From assembly GCA_009760855.2 (NCBI GenBank), contig WPIO01000054.1:312001-376000 (forward strand): a stretch of DNA of 64,000 nucleotides. Reading direction: 5' to 3'. Both the position numbers and the translations under genes were made by a program. Positions 1 through 9,888 of the stretch are shown here, piece by piece (position 1 is the stretch's first letter; each line of letters begins with the position of its first letter). This DNA is from Cristatella mucedo. Lineage: Eukaryota; Bryozoa; Phylactolaemata; Cristatellidae. The notes under the pieces were generated by a model. That model saw only the letters and a program-made list of their open reading frames with translations. It was not told the origin of the DNA and searched no databases.

Positions 1-84
1 AAATAATTATCATTATACTTATAATTATTATTATAATTATATCATTATACTTATAATTAATATTACTTATTAATATTAATATAT
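1..84. repeat. AT-rich simple sequence
   Basis: Almost pure A/T with short repeated ATTAT/ACTTATAATT words, including a direct repeat of a roughly 20-base unit. No coding potential. It ends where the GC-rich segment begins. Confidence 0.8.
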
Positions 85-822
85 TATGATGCACTAGTAG
101 TTTGGTGCCCAGTCGGCTCACTTGGTACTTTAAAAAACCCGCCAAAAACCGTCGGGTTGAGGGCGTGCGGTGCACGGAAAGTCAGCGGCGAATCCTGAGG
201 CACAGTCCTAGCACAAATAGGATAGGAATGCGGCGTCGCCTCTCTCCGAGGCGCAGCTAGCGCGGCTAGCGGCCGGCGGACGCAGCGAGGACTGTCACCT
301 GAGCCGACCTCGGGCACGAGCTCGGGCCCGAGGTCGGCTCAGGTGACTCAAGGACTCCGGCTTCGTTGACGTCAATGCTCTCCATTCGACACCTCGACAT
401 TGCGAGTCGGCAGCTCTTTGATTATGCGAACTGACGAATTTATCGCGTCGAATTTCGCATCTATCAATTAGCTGCCGACCGGGGACCTGGATTCGCCTGC
501 AGGCTAGTGTCGTCCGCGCCGGTCGCACTACCGGCATTCCTTCACGAGCCTCCATTGTACTCGGCGTTCCTTCGGCATAGCGATATCGGCTAGCTGGCGG
601 TATTGAGTCGATCCCGAGCTTTTGTGCGACAATCAGCTCGTCGTCGCGCGGCCACTGCCGCGAAGCGTGGCACCGGAGATCGCGCCGATCGGCCCCTCCC
701 TCCCTGCTCTGGTTCACTGCCGAGCCAGCGTTTTGAATGTTTCCACCCAACCCTGCAAACGACGATAAAACTGAACTGCTGCTCATTGGACAACCTAAGA
801 CCTTGGCTGGATTAGAAGGCTT
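85..822. other. GC-rich unassigned segment
   Basis: Mixed GC-rich sequence with overlapping short open frames on both strands. None has a recognisable domain or convincing splice signals. It contains the perfect hairpin described at 294-347. It could be a promoter or first-exon region of a gene outside the window, but nothing proves that. Confidence 0.4.
294..347. repeat. Perfect 22-bp inverted repeat (hairpin)
   Basis: Left arm 294-315 is the exact reverse complement of right arm 326-347, with a 10-base spacer. The arms are GC-rich and begin with GTCACCTGA. Such an arm could form a stable stem in RNA or act as a palindromic protein site; the sequence does not say which. Confidence 0.85.
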
Positions 823-2550
823 TTCTCTTCTAATAGGCGATGCTGTTGTGCAACCATCACCACGTGCTTGAAATTTAAGTAGCATTTTCAACAGCTGCCT
901 AGATTTTAAAAGCTTCGTTAAGAAGACTGCTCCTACAGCTAGCCATCACGTCTGATACCTATCTAATTGTAATAACTGTCCTCCACAATGGCTTGCAAAA
1001 AACTTAACTAGCTCCTTAGTTCTGTCTCGGCTAGGTTATTGTAATTCCCTTTTGGCTGGGCTACCAAAAAAGCCACTAGGCCACTGCAGTTGGCTATGAA
1101 TATGGGTGCAAGGCTAGTTTCCAAATCTCAGAGGCTTTACCATGTGTCTCCTCGCTAAAGAAGCTAGTACGGCCCCCAATTGATCGACGGATGCAGAGCA
1201 AAGTTCTTATGCTGACCCAAAAAACCTGCCACTGCTTGGTTCCTTCGTATGTAATGTAATGTATCTCCGTTTGTAACTCCACAAAGTCATAAAGACCATG
1301 TGGGTGTTACGCAGGAGAGTTTTGCATAGCGCACAGCCTAAGCGGATTTCGGTACGCATTCGGTAGCCAACAGACTTTGTCTCACGCAGCAAAGAGAAAG
1401 TGGGAACCATAGCAGAGTCAGGAGAGCAGTTGAGGTAGTGAGTAGCATGAAAGTAGCAGCTCAGGACCGCTGAAAAGAATGTGCCATAGTCGGCAGTAGG
1501 AGAGTAGTTGTCGCTTCGTAAGAATTATGGAAGCGAGTTCCACAGTCGAGGACCTGCAGAGCTAAAGCTTGTGTCGCCAACGGTTGTTAAGAGAAAGAAT
1601 GGAACAGTTAATGTATTGTCCACATAGGACCTGAGAGCACGAGGAGGCTGAAACTGATGCAGCAGTTCAGCCTCGGTATGGAAGAGCCAAGCTGTGGCCT
1701 TGGCCTTTTGGTTCAGCGTAGGAACTTTGCTCTGTATCCGTTGCTCATCCGGCAGCCATCCTAGCTCTTTTAGCAAAGGAAAACGCGATCAAACCTCTAG
1801 AACTTGAAAACTAGCCTTGAAAACTAGCCATATTCATAGCCAGCTGCAGTGGCCTAAGTGCTTTATTTGTTATAGCCCAGCCAAAAGGAATTACAATAAT
1901 CAAGCTGAGACAGAACTAAGGAACTAGTTAAATTTTTGCAACCCACTGTGGAAGACAGCTCTTAATCTTGGATAGGGATCGGACGTGACGGCTAGCTGCA
2001 GAAGCAGTCTTCTGTATGAAGCTTTTAAAATATAGAGTTGTCGAAAACGACACCTAAATTTCGAGCACGTGGTGATAGTCGCACAACAGCATCACCTAGC
2101 TAAACGGCTGCAGCAGTTTAAGCCTCCTCTTGCCCTCATGTCCTGTATGGACAATAAATTAGCTGTTCCATTCTTCTGCTTAAAGACCGTTGGTGGCACA
2201 ATCTTTTGTTCTGCAGGTCCTAGACTGTGGAACTGTCTTCCACAATTCCTACGAAACGACAACTACTCTCCTGCTGCCCAATTCGGAAATCCTTTCAAAC
2301 CGTTGTGAGCTGCTACTTTCATGCTACTCAATACCTCAACTGCTCTCCCGCTGCTCAACTGCTCTCCTGACTCTGCTTTGCTTCCAGCTTTCTCTTTGTT
2401 GCATGAGATGAAGTCTGCTGGCTACCGAATGAGTACCGAAAGCCGCTTGGGCTGTGAGTGCGCTATACAAAACTCTCCTGTGTAGCACCCACATAGTCTT
2501 TGTGGCGTTTTGGAGTTACTGAAAGAGATACATTACATTACATTTTTCGG
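823..2550 (+). mobile_element. LINE family 2 copy, split by a nested copy
   Basis: The two parts are 823-1243 and about 2098-2550. The first carries decayed reverse-transcriptase C-terminal coding sequence. The second carries the end of that coding sequence (frames reading PRLWN, the usual LINE C-terminal signature), the 3' untranslated region and a terminal ACATTACATT run. A minus-strand copy of the same family sits between them. Copies at 18.3, 20.3 and 30.1 kb align to the same stretches and show how the two parts join. Frameshifts make it non-functional. Confidence 0.7.
1244..2097 (-). mobile_element. LINE family 2 copy, inverted and nested
   Basis: Read on the minus strand it ends at 1244-1256 in the family's tail (ATGTAATGTAATG on the plus strand). 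It contains an open 83-residue stretch ending in RLWNSLP (1525-1776), the conserved end of LINE reverse-transcriptase proteins. Its 5' part (about 1680-2097) is the inverted counterpart of the flanking element's 823-1243, so the locus holds a large imperfect inverted repeat. It is 5' truncated. Confidence 0.7.
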
Positions 2551-2633
2551 TCCACGCGAGGACTGCTGCGACGTTCTGCCTGTCAGGACCTGTGCCAGGT
2601 GAAGCGGCTCAGCTCAAGCTACCCAATCGTTAG

Positions 2634-2763
2634 GCCCGAGCCTGATTGGTCGAGCTGGACCTAGCCCGAGCCTGATTGGTCAGGCTGGCCAGTGCCCGAG
2701 CCTGATTGGTCGAGCTGGCCCAAGCTCGAGCCTGATTGGTCGAGCTGGCCCAAGCCCGAGCCA
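2634..2763 (+). repeat. 30-bp minisatellite with CCAAT boxes
   Basis: Just over four units of exactly 30 bp. The ten bases CCTGATTGGT recur at 2641, 2671, 2701 and 2731. Every unit carries ATTGG, the inverted CCAAT box, in the same place. Confidence 0.85.
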
Positions 2764-2970
2764 GGCAGCTAGCTCTCCCTGCTCATCCACCGAAAGCCAG
2801 CCGAGCTCGTCATATTTGGCAAAAAAAGGTCCTGCTGCGAGAGCGGTGGAATGGGCTGCTGGCGGTGCTCAGACACAGTTTCCTGGGCACGTGTTTTTAA
2901 TGCAGCTCGGCCGTCTTGGTCTGCTCTGCGTCCACCCCCCCCCCAGCCCAGCCCAGCCCAGGGCACCCCA

Positions 2971-4440
2971 TAATAATAATAATAATAATATTGCACTTGA
3001 TAAAGCGCCCTCAGAGAACTTAATCTCTTTCTAGGCGCTTTACATTTGCTGCAAAGTGATACGCAATAGAATAGTAAGTAAAATCATGCTTGAAAAACAA
3101 ACAAAATGAATAACATGGTTAGGGGTTACATGCACTGGGTCAGCATGCAAATGTGGTTAGTGGCAGCATGAACAGTGTCAGCACGCATAAGCACATTGAG
3201 GACGAATCACATGGACCCACTAAATGCTGTCCTAAATAGGTATGTTTTTAAGTTTCTTTTAAATGTGGTCAGGTCAGGGGATGTTCTGATGCAGGTCGGG
3301 AGGGAGTTCCAGGCTGTGGGAGCATACGAGCTAAATGCACGGTCTCCAAAGGATTTAAGGTTTGTACGAGGTATTTCTAGACTGTTGGATTCCGAAAAGC
3401 GAGTGGTACGATGCTTTGCCTGATGGGGGAGTATATCTGAAAGATAGGCTGGAGCCATAGAATGAAGAGACCTAAAAGTGAGCGACAAAACCTTGAAGTC
3501 AATCCGTTGCTTGACTGGTAACCAGTGCAGGTCGGCGAGAAGTGGAGTAATGTGGCAACTGCGACGCTCACGACAGACAAGCCTAGCTGCAGAGTTTTGC
3601 ACCAGCTGCAATCGCCTGATCGCACATGCTGGTAGGCCAGTAAGCAGTGAGTTGCAGAAGTCGAGACGGGATGTCACGAATGCATGGACCAACTTGGACG
3701 TGGTATCCTTATCTAAACAAGCCCGAATTTTAGCAATGTTATGAAGCTGAAAATAGGCTGATTTGACTGTGGAGCTGATGTGGTCGTCTAACGAGAGGTC
3801 GCTTTGGAATATGACACCTAGATTTCGAGCTGATGCAACTGGAGATATGCTGGCAGAGCCAATTTTGAAAGTCAGCCTTTCCAATTTCTGAATAACACTA
3901 GGTTTTGCCCATAACTAGTAAGTTAGTTTTATCATCGTTTAGTTTTAGAAAATTTGCTGCCATCCATGATCGGATGTCATCAATGCATGCAGCAAGTGAG
4001 TTGAGAGAATTTGAGGTGCTCGAAGGCTGGGAGGGATCAAAGCAAAGGTACAACTGAGTGTCATCCGCATAGAAGTGAAAGCCTAGATTGTGCTTGGCAA
4101 TCACATCAGCGAGAGGGAGAGTATAAACGGTGAAAAGGACCGGACCTAGCACAGAGCCCTGAGGCACTCCATATTTTAGAGGTACTTCAGATGATCTTTG
4201 CCCATTCACGTCAACACTCTGGAGTCTCCCACTGAGATAGGACCTGAACCACTGCAGAGCAGTGCCAGTGATGCCCAGGCGAGATGAGAGGCGCTCTAGA
4301 AGTACTTTGTGATCGATGGTATCAAAAGCTGCCGAAAGATCGAGCAAAACAAGAAGAGACACTCTACCCATGTCTGCATTCCTAAGTAGGTCGTTGTATA
4401 CCCGAAGCAATGCTGACTCTGTGGAGTGATTAGCTCTAAA
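2971..4440 (-). mobile_element. LINE family 1 copy B, 5' truncated
   Basis: Nearly identical to the 3' half of the long copy at 9.9-12.8 kb, in reverse. The (ATT)n tail lies at 2971-2990 and the truncated 5' end at 4440. Two open stretches (3898-4410 and 3207-3884, minus) encode the reverse-transcriptase palm with YADDTQLY and the C-terminal domain. They are separated by a one-base insertion in the A-run near 3903 that turns VMGKPS into VMGKT plus a stop. The copy is therefore dead but young. Confidence 0.9.
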
Positions 4441-4815
4441 CCCATGTCAAAACATCTGGTGACAGGAACAGCTCATACCATGATGCTGTCATTCTGTGGT
4501 CACAAGTTGCTGCATGGACTGTGCCGAGCGAACACGCGGCTGATCCATGCTGATTCTCAGGTGCTGACCGATCGTGGCGACCATGCAGGATGCCAAGGTC
4601 TAAAGGCATCTCACATGCAGGACATGGCCATGCTTTCTGCGAATCATGTTTGACATGACAGCAGCTGGCAGGCAAGCCAGTCGTGCCATGCACATTTGGA
4701 CACATATTCGCAAGGACTGATGGTGATGGAGGGCACACGGAAAAGAACAGGACTGTACCCTGCATTTGCCCCCGAAAATGTCTTAATATCCTTATTCTTA
4801 TTGTAATCATAGTAA

Positions 4816-4895
4816 TGATAATAATAATGATAATACATTTGATAAAGCGCCCTCAGAGAACTCAATATCTTTCTAGGCACTTTACATTTGGTTCA
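4816..4895 (-). mobile_element. LINE family 1, 3' tail only
   Basis: A short reverse copy of the LINE 3' end: interrupted (ATT)n tail, then the conserved terminal hairpin and a few dozen bases upstream. It is an extreme 5' truncation. Confidence 0.75.
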
Positions 4896-5480
4896 AAGAT
4901 TGTCATTATAAAATCCAGCATTATGTGAAACCACAAAATGTATGTCGTCATACTTGGTAAGCATGATTTACAAGCATACAATGAAAAGTAGGAATTAGCA
5001 AGTAAACACTACACAGCAGCAAAGGGGTGCCACGAACACTACCATTTTCAGTTATATATAAATTTGTGTGTGTGTGTGTGTATTTATGCATGCACACATA
5101 TAAATGTAGCAAGTTCATGCATCAGTTTGTGTATGTGTGTGTGCGTGCATATGTAGCCCCTGATTTCTCCATACTCCCCTCTTTCTCTCTACCCCCACTC
5201 TCTCCCTCTGTCTGTCTGTCTAGGTATCCATGAATAGCTAGATGAATAGCATGGTATAGCTGGCAACAGCCGGCTGTATTGCGGGTGCCAGAATCTCGCA
5301 TTCAAGCGTCCGTGTAAGGTCGAGCGATGGTAAGAAGGTACGCAAAATAAGCAGGCACGTGATTCACCTCACGATAAGACTAGCGACAGCCATTGGGCTG
5401 CATGCAGAGGAGTCTAGCGGTTGCCTAAAGTCACCCTTCTTGCCCGACATCTGCAAAAATGACGGAGCGACGGCACGCTG
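4896..5480. other. Unassigned segment with TG-rich stretch
   Basis: No coding signal. It holds short TG/TA-rich stretches at 5060-5150 and a CT-rich stretch at 5170-5220. Confidence 0.5.
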
Positions 5481-6800
5481 TAGACCCAGCGCCTACTCGG
5501 CGAAAACATTGCGCAGCACGCAGCCATAACTGTTGGTCCTAACTTCAAAAGAAGGCGGTGGCTGGCCGCCGATTCGGCTCGCCATCGCAGCTCCGCCATC
5601 GCCGCCACAGCAGCAGCTCGTCTGTCTGCTTTTTGCGCTCCTGGCAGAGCTCATCCGGCAGAGCCCATCCGGCAGAGCTCACTCGCCGGCGCTCGCTCGC
5701 CTCTCCGTGCCGCGGCTGCAGGCGCCTGCGCGCCAGCTTCCGAGCGTGACTCTGCTTGCAGACTTCGCCGACTGCTCGTCCGCTCGAGTGGCGCCCTCCT
5801 TCGAGCGATCGACGTCGCCTGCGCCTACTCGGCCGTTCTGCTGGTGGCCCAGCGAGGACCGTGGGCCGCGCTGGCGGCGGCAGCCACCAGCGCCAGCGCT
5901 CACTTGCTGATCGCGTGGACGAGCTCGCCGGATATCAGAGCGGGTCGCGCGACGACAGAGGACGACGCCCTCTCGTCTTCCGAGCGCTGCGGCAATAGCG
6001 TCGCCACGGCAGCACGAAAGTCGTGGCGACGGCACGGCAGGTCGCAGGCGAGGCTCCACTGGCCAGCGGCGGCGCCACCGCCGGAAGTGCACGCTCGCTA
6101 CGCCGTCGACGGCCGGGCGTTGCCCGTGGCACGAGGGCTGCACCAGTCCGTTGGCGATGACGGCACGGTGCTGCTGCAGCCACAGCGGGAGTGCCAGGCT
6201 TTGCTCGGCCACGCCGCGGCAATAGCTCACCCGACCGGAGCAGCGCCGCAAGCCGGAGCAGACGACGACGACGATGACGACGTGGCTGCTCGTGGCTGCT
6301 CGGCGAGCGACACGCAGCATCGCAGGCTCAGGCTCAGCTTAGGCGGCACCAGCAGCGGCGGCAGCGACAGAGGCAGCCGGGCCAGCAGCGGTAGCGACTC
6401 ATCGCTTGGGCTTTGGGCGGCTGTGCCTCCTCTGCCGCCGCCGCTCAGCGCCTACTAGCAGCGCAGATGACGAACGTGCGCTGCGACTGGTCACTCGGTG
6501 CGACGCTGCAGCAGCCAGGCGGCGGCGGCGGCTGCTGCTGCTGAAGCGGTCGCTCTCACGTGTCTCGCGCGGCCCAGCAGCAGCTCGCCGGCCGATCATT
6601 CTCGCAGGCGATCGATTGGCCGCTGCTAGATGCACCGGCGTCAGCACGAGCGGTGCCCAGCAGCGGCCGACGTCCGGCTCGCCAGAAGCTTTGCTGGCAC
6701 GTTAGAAAGCTGCACGCTGACGCCGAGCTAACAGGCCGCTTCGATTGCCAACCATTGGCTGCGCGGGACGACGGCGGCCGGTTGCGCACTACACGGATGA
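5481..6800. other. GC-rich unassigned segment 3' of PEX10
   Basis: Very GC-rich, with GCC/CAG runs and long overlapping frames on both strands. The longest plus frame (about 5844-6458) has no ATG start. It encodes alanine/serine-rich sequence with an acidic run of seven aspartates and ends PPLPPPLSAY. That could be the last exon of an unknown protein, but GC-rich DNA keeps frames open by chance. It may include PEX10 3' untranslated sequence; no AATAAA was seen on the minus strand here. Confidence 0.3.
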
Positions 6801-7736
6801 CTAGTTTTGTAAATACACCAGTCTGCTAGCGGTCAGAGTCTCCCTGCAGATGGGACACTCGGACTTCTGCGCGGCGGCGGCTTGACAATTCTGGTGGATG
6901 CACCGCCAGCAGAACACGTGTCCGCACGGGCCGGCGGTCGCGTCCTTGACTGACTCCAGGCAAAAGCAGCACTTGGAGGACGCGACGTCTGCTGCCGTCG
7001 TCGCCGCCTGCTGCTCGTCTGGCGCTCGCTGGATGAGACCGGAGGGACGGCTTCTTTCCGCACCCGCCGGCCGCCGCCGCAGCAGCTCGGCCAAGCGAGC
7101 AACGCTGCTCGCGAGCTGGGAGGCGTGCCGCGCCAACAGGACCAGGACCTGCGCTGCTCCTAGGCAGCCCAGCAGCTTGAAATGCGCGTCCGGAAAGACG
7201 CCGCTGGCGGAGCGACGTGCGACGACGTATCGCACACCTGTCAGCCGCTTGGCCAGCGAGTAGTAGGCGCATTCGACGAAGAACGCTGCTTGATGAAGCC
7301 TATACGAGCAGCTCACGATCTCCTCGAGCTGCGCGATCGCCTTGAGAATGCGGTCCTTGAGCGGCAGATCGTCGAGGCGCTGGACTCTCGTCCGGAGCAG
7401 CTGCGACGCTCTGCCGGCAGCGTAGGGCAGCAGAACGTGCAGGGCGACCAGCGCCAGGCGCCGCGCGGCCGCCGGCACGCGCAGCCTCCCGCCGCTGCCG
7501 CGCTCGGTCTGCACGAGGCCGACGTACTCTTCGCCGAGCGTCTGCAGGCCGCGCGCGGTGGTCAGGCCGTAGTAGGCCACGTCGGCGACGAGGCGCAGCT
7601 CGGCCTGCAGCTGAGCCCACCGGCGAAGTCCCATCGCTCGCATGGCGACGTCGCCGATCCTGGCGCGCAGCCAGCCAACGTAGAAAGCGTCTTTCTGCTC
7701 CTGCCTGAATATCGCGGCGACGCCCGGCGACGTCAT
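6801..7736 (-). CDS. PEX10: Peroxisome biogenesis factor 10 (RING E3 ubiquitin ligase)
   Basis: PEX10 is a peroxisomal membrane RING E3 ligase. With PEX2 and PEX12 it ubiquitinates the import receptor PEX5 so that it can be recycled. The 311-residue product is close to the family size (human 326). The N-terminus has the family pattern QKDAFYVGWLR, followed by DVAYYGLTTARGLQTLGEEY, one of the most conserved PEX10 blocks. The C-terminus is a C3HC4 RING (about 255-297): CCFCLES, GPCGHVFCWRC, ECPICRE, ending SRLVYLQN. Hydrophobic central segments fit membrane insertion. The frame stays open upstream to 7871 without an ATG, so I chose the ATG at 7734-7736, which also matches where homologues begin. 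There is no intron and GC content is very high. Confidence 0.93.
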   Translation of the reverse strand: MTSPGVAAIFRQEQKDAFYVGWLRARIGDVAMRAMGLRRWAQLQAELRLVADVAYYGLTTARGLQTLGEEYVGLVQTERGSGGRLRVPAAARRLALVALHVLLPYAAGRASQLLRTRVQRLDDLPLKDRILKAIAQLEEIVSCSYRLHQAAFFVECAYYSLAKRLTGVRYVVARRSASGVFPDAHFKLLGCLGAAQVLVLLARHASQLASSVARLAELLRRRPAGAERSRPSGLIQRAPDEQQAATTAADVASSKCCFCLESVKDATAGPCGHVFCWRCIHQNCQAAAAQKSECPICRETLTASRLVYLQN

Positions 7737-8640
7737 CTCGAGCGGCGCCGACGCGACGACACGCGACGCGCTGCTAGCGGGCGCCGCCGCCGCCGTCCGT
7801 CCGTCCGTCGACAGTCCGCCCACCTCGGCGCGGTAGGGAAACGCCGGAAGCTTCGATCGAATGCGCCCCACGCGAGCGAGAGCCGGATGTCGTTAGCGCG
7901 CCGTTGTCCGTCGCTCCAATCGTGGCCGTGAGAAGGTGCGCAGGGTTTCGTTCAGGCCGCTCGTAGTCTGCGAGAGCGAGGCAAACGGCTGCACTTGTGT
8001 GCGACCTTGCGCCCTTGCGCAACCACTCGCGCCTCTATCTGGAACTTGGTTCCTGCGTCCGAACCGCGGCGGCTTCCGGGCGCGCTGGTCCTGGAGGAGG
8101 CCGCGGAAGACTTTCCTTCTTAACCGTTTCTTCCATGCCAGTAGCATTAGGTAGTCAGAAGAAAGACTACTCTGATACGCTGCGAGCAGCTTTTGTTTTG
8201 TCTATTTTTTTCTGGGCCTCCGTGACCTTGGTACCAGCGCGTATCGTGGAACGATCGCAAAGACGGCGGAGGTGTGGGCGTGTCATCGCCATCACGTGGT
8301 TCCGCCCCCCAGCCGCCGTGGGCGGAGGAACCGCGACGACTTCCACAACCTGAGCCGCCAAGTGCACGCGTCAAAGCTATGCGGCCAGGGTCAAGGCTAA
8401 GACCAGGTGGGGGCGGGGCGACCCAGCGCTCCGCCGATTGAGCCATCAAGACTACTCTTCCCTAAAACGCACTCGACGACATGCATCTAAATCTCGTCCG
8501 TAGCTCGTTGCATTTGCTCGAAAGGTAACGTGTACAGTGCCTAGTGATAGGATGCCCAGTTTCAGCAAGCGAAGCTAAATAAAAGACCATTCGCGTGGAC
8601 TGACGGTGCGGTTGCTATGGGAAAATTGCTCGTTTTAAGG
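7737..8640. promoter_or_regulatory. Probable PEX10 upstream region
   Basis: CpG-rich DNA directly upstream of the PEX10 start, with no supported coding sequence. A CACGTG E-box lies near 8294. The promoter role is inferred from position and composition only. Confidence 0.35.
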
Positions 8641-8734
8641 GGACCTTTAAATCCTTCAAAGTCTAGTTTGCGCTCGTGAAAGAGCTAGTCTTCTCGCCCG
8701 AGTAAGTTCCCGTGTTCTCCTTGAGTTTATCAAG

Positions 8735-8812
8735 ATATTAAATGCCTAGAAAGAGATTAAGTTCTCTGAGGGTGCTGCATCAAGTGTATTATCATTATTA
8801 ATATTTAGATGA
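8735..8812 (+). mobile_element. LINE family 1, 3' tail only
   Basis: Carries the LINE terminal hairpin (GCCTAGAAAGAGATTAAG with its partner GTTCTCTGAGGG) followed by a degenerate ATT tail. Only the last ~75 bases of the element were inserted. Confidence 0.75.
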
Positions 8813-9079
8813 GCATCGAGGTTACGAACTTTGAGCGGCTGTCCGCATTTCATTCTAGCGTACTTCTTTATAAGAACCTGTCGCAGCTGCTAACGGTTTT
8901 CGCTCACTGACTGCACAACAGCTGAACAACTGCTCCATTCTGACGCATTCTTTGCCCTGTTAAGCTTCTTGGCGAATTCGTTACTGAATGATCTTCTTAA
9001 TCTGCGGTCGGACGAAGTTACTAGTTTTGAGTTTTATCTCTGAAAACGGCGGAAACGTATCTCGGACCTACTTGAAAGC

Positions 9080-9888
9080 TGTTGAATCACTGGCTAGAGC
9101 AGTCAGCAGTCGTGTGGCATGATAATAATTTTGGAGCTTCGAACAGCCAATGTCTATCCGAGACACATCACGGTCGAAGCAGGGCCATTGCCGTCGATTA
9201 CAGTGCCGTGCCATCGATTGCAGCGCCCTCGATGTACGTTCCTGATTGTTTAAAAGAATGTGGCTGCACTTTTAATACAGTGTTCTGAAATACGAAAGCA
9301 AAGTTGGAGCTTCTCCCGATAACTGTTGGTCTATTTGTAATGAACCTCATAAATTGGCGTATTTTTCCGACCATTGCCATTGATTGCCATTGATTGGCAT
9401 GCACTGCCGCTGATTGAACACGCACAACGGGGGAAAATTATTCGCAGGAGCTGCAGTTTCTCGCAGCCAATCTTGTCGACTTTCCACTGATTGCGGTATT
9501 GGCCCACACAATTGTTGTGGATTGCCGTGCATTGCTGGCAGTTTACGAGCAAAGCAGCTTTAAAATGCCACGGTTTCACTTTGGACGCAGCAAAATGTTT
9601 TATGGACTGGTAATTGGAATCCCCACTTCCAATGCATCATCGATTGGCCACGGGTTGGCCCAGGCCGTTGCTGTCGATTGCTATTCATTGTTGGTCACGA
9701 TTGTATGTGCGCGATTGATTTGAAAAGATGTGATTGCACTTTAAAAACAGCAGCGCGTTGTTGTGACACGCAAGAAAAAATTATCTTGGCCCAGCTACTT
9801 TACGGCGATTTGAGATGGATCATAATGCAATTGCCATATTTGCTCGGGTCATTGCCGTCGATTGAAATGCGTTGAGCAAGATTGAACG
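9080..9888 (+). repeat. Decayed ~175-bp satellite, left part
   Basis: A word resembling CCATTGCCGTCGATTGCAG recurs near 9184, 9370, 9509, 9665 and 9848. Between occurrences are related phrases: TGGCTGCACTTTTAA, AAAGTTGGAGCTTC, ATTGGCCC. Spacing is 139-186 bases. Units are diverged, so the array is old. The repeat resumes at 12.97 kb after a LINE insertion. Confidence 0.65.

Noticed and set aside
5844-6458. 204-codon GC-rich frame with an aspartate run
   Set aside because: It starts at GTG with no ATG upstream in frame, has no recognised domain, and overlaps equally long frames on the other strand. Kept only as unassigned sequence.
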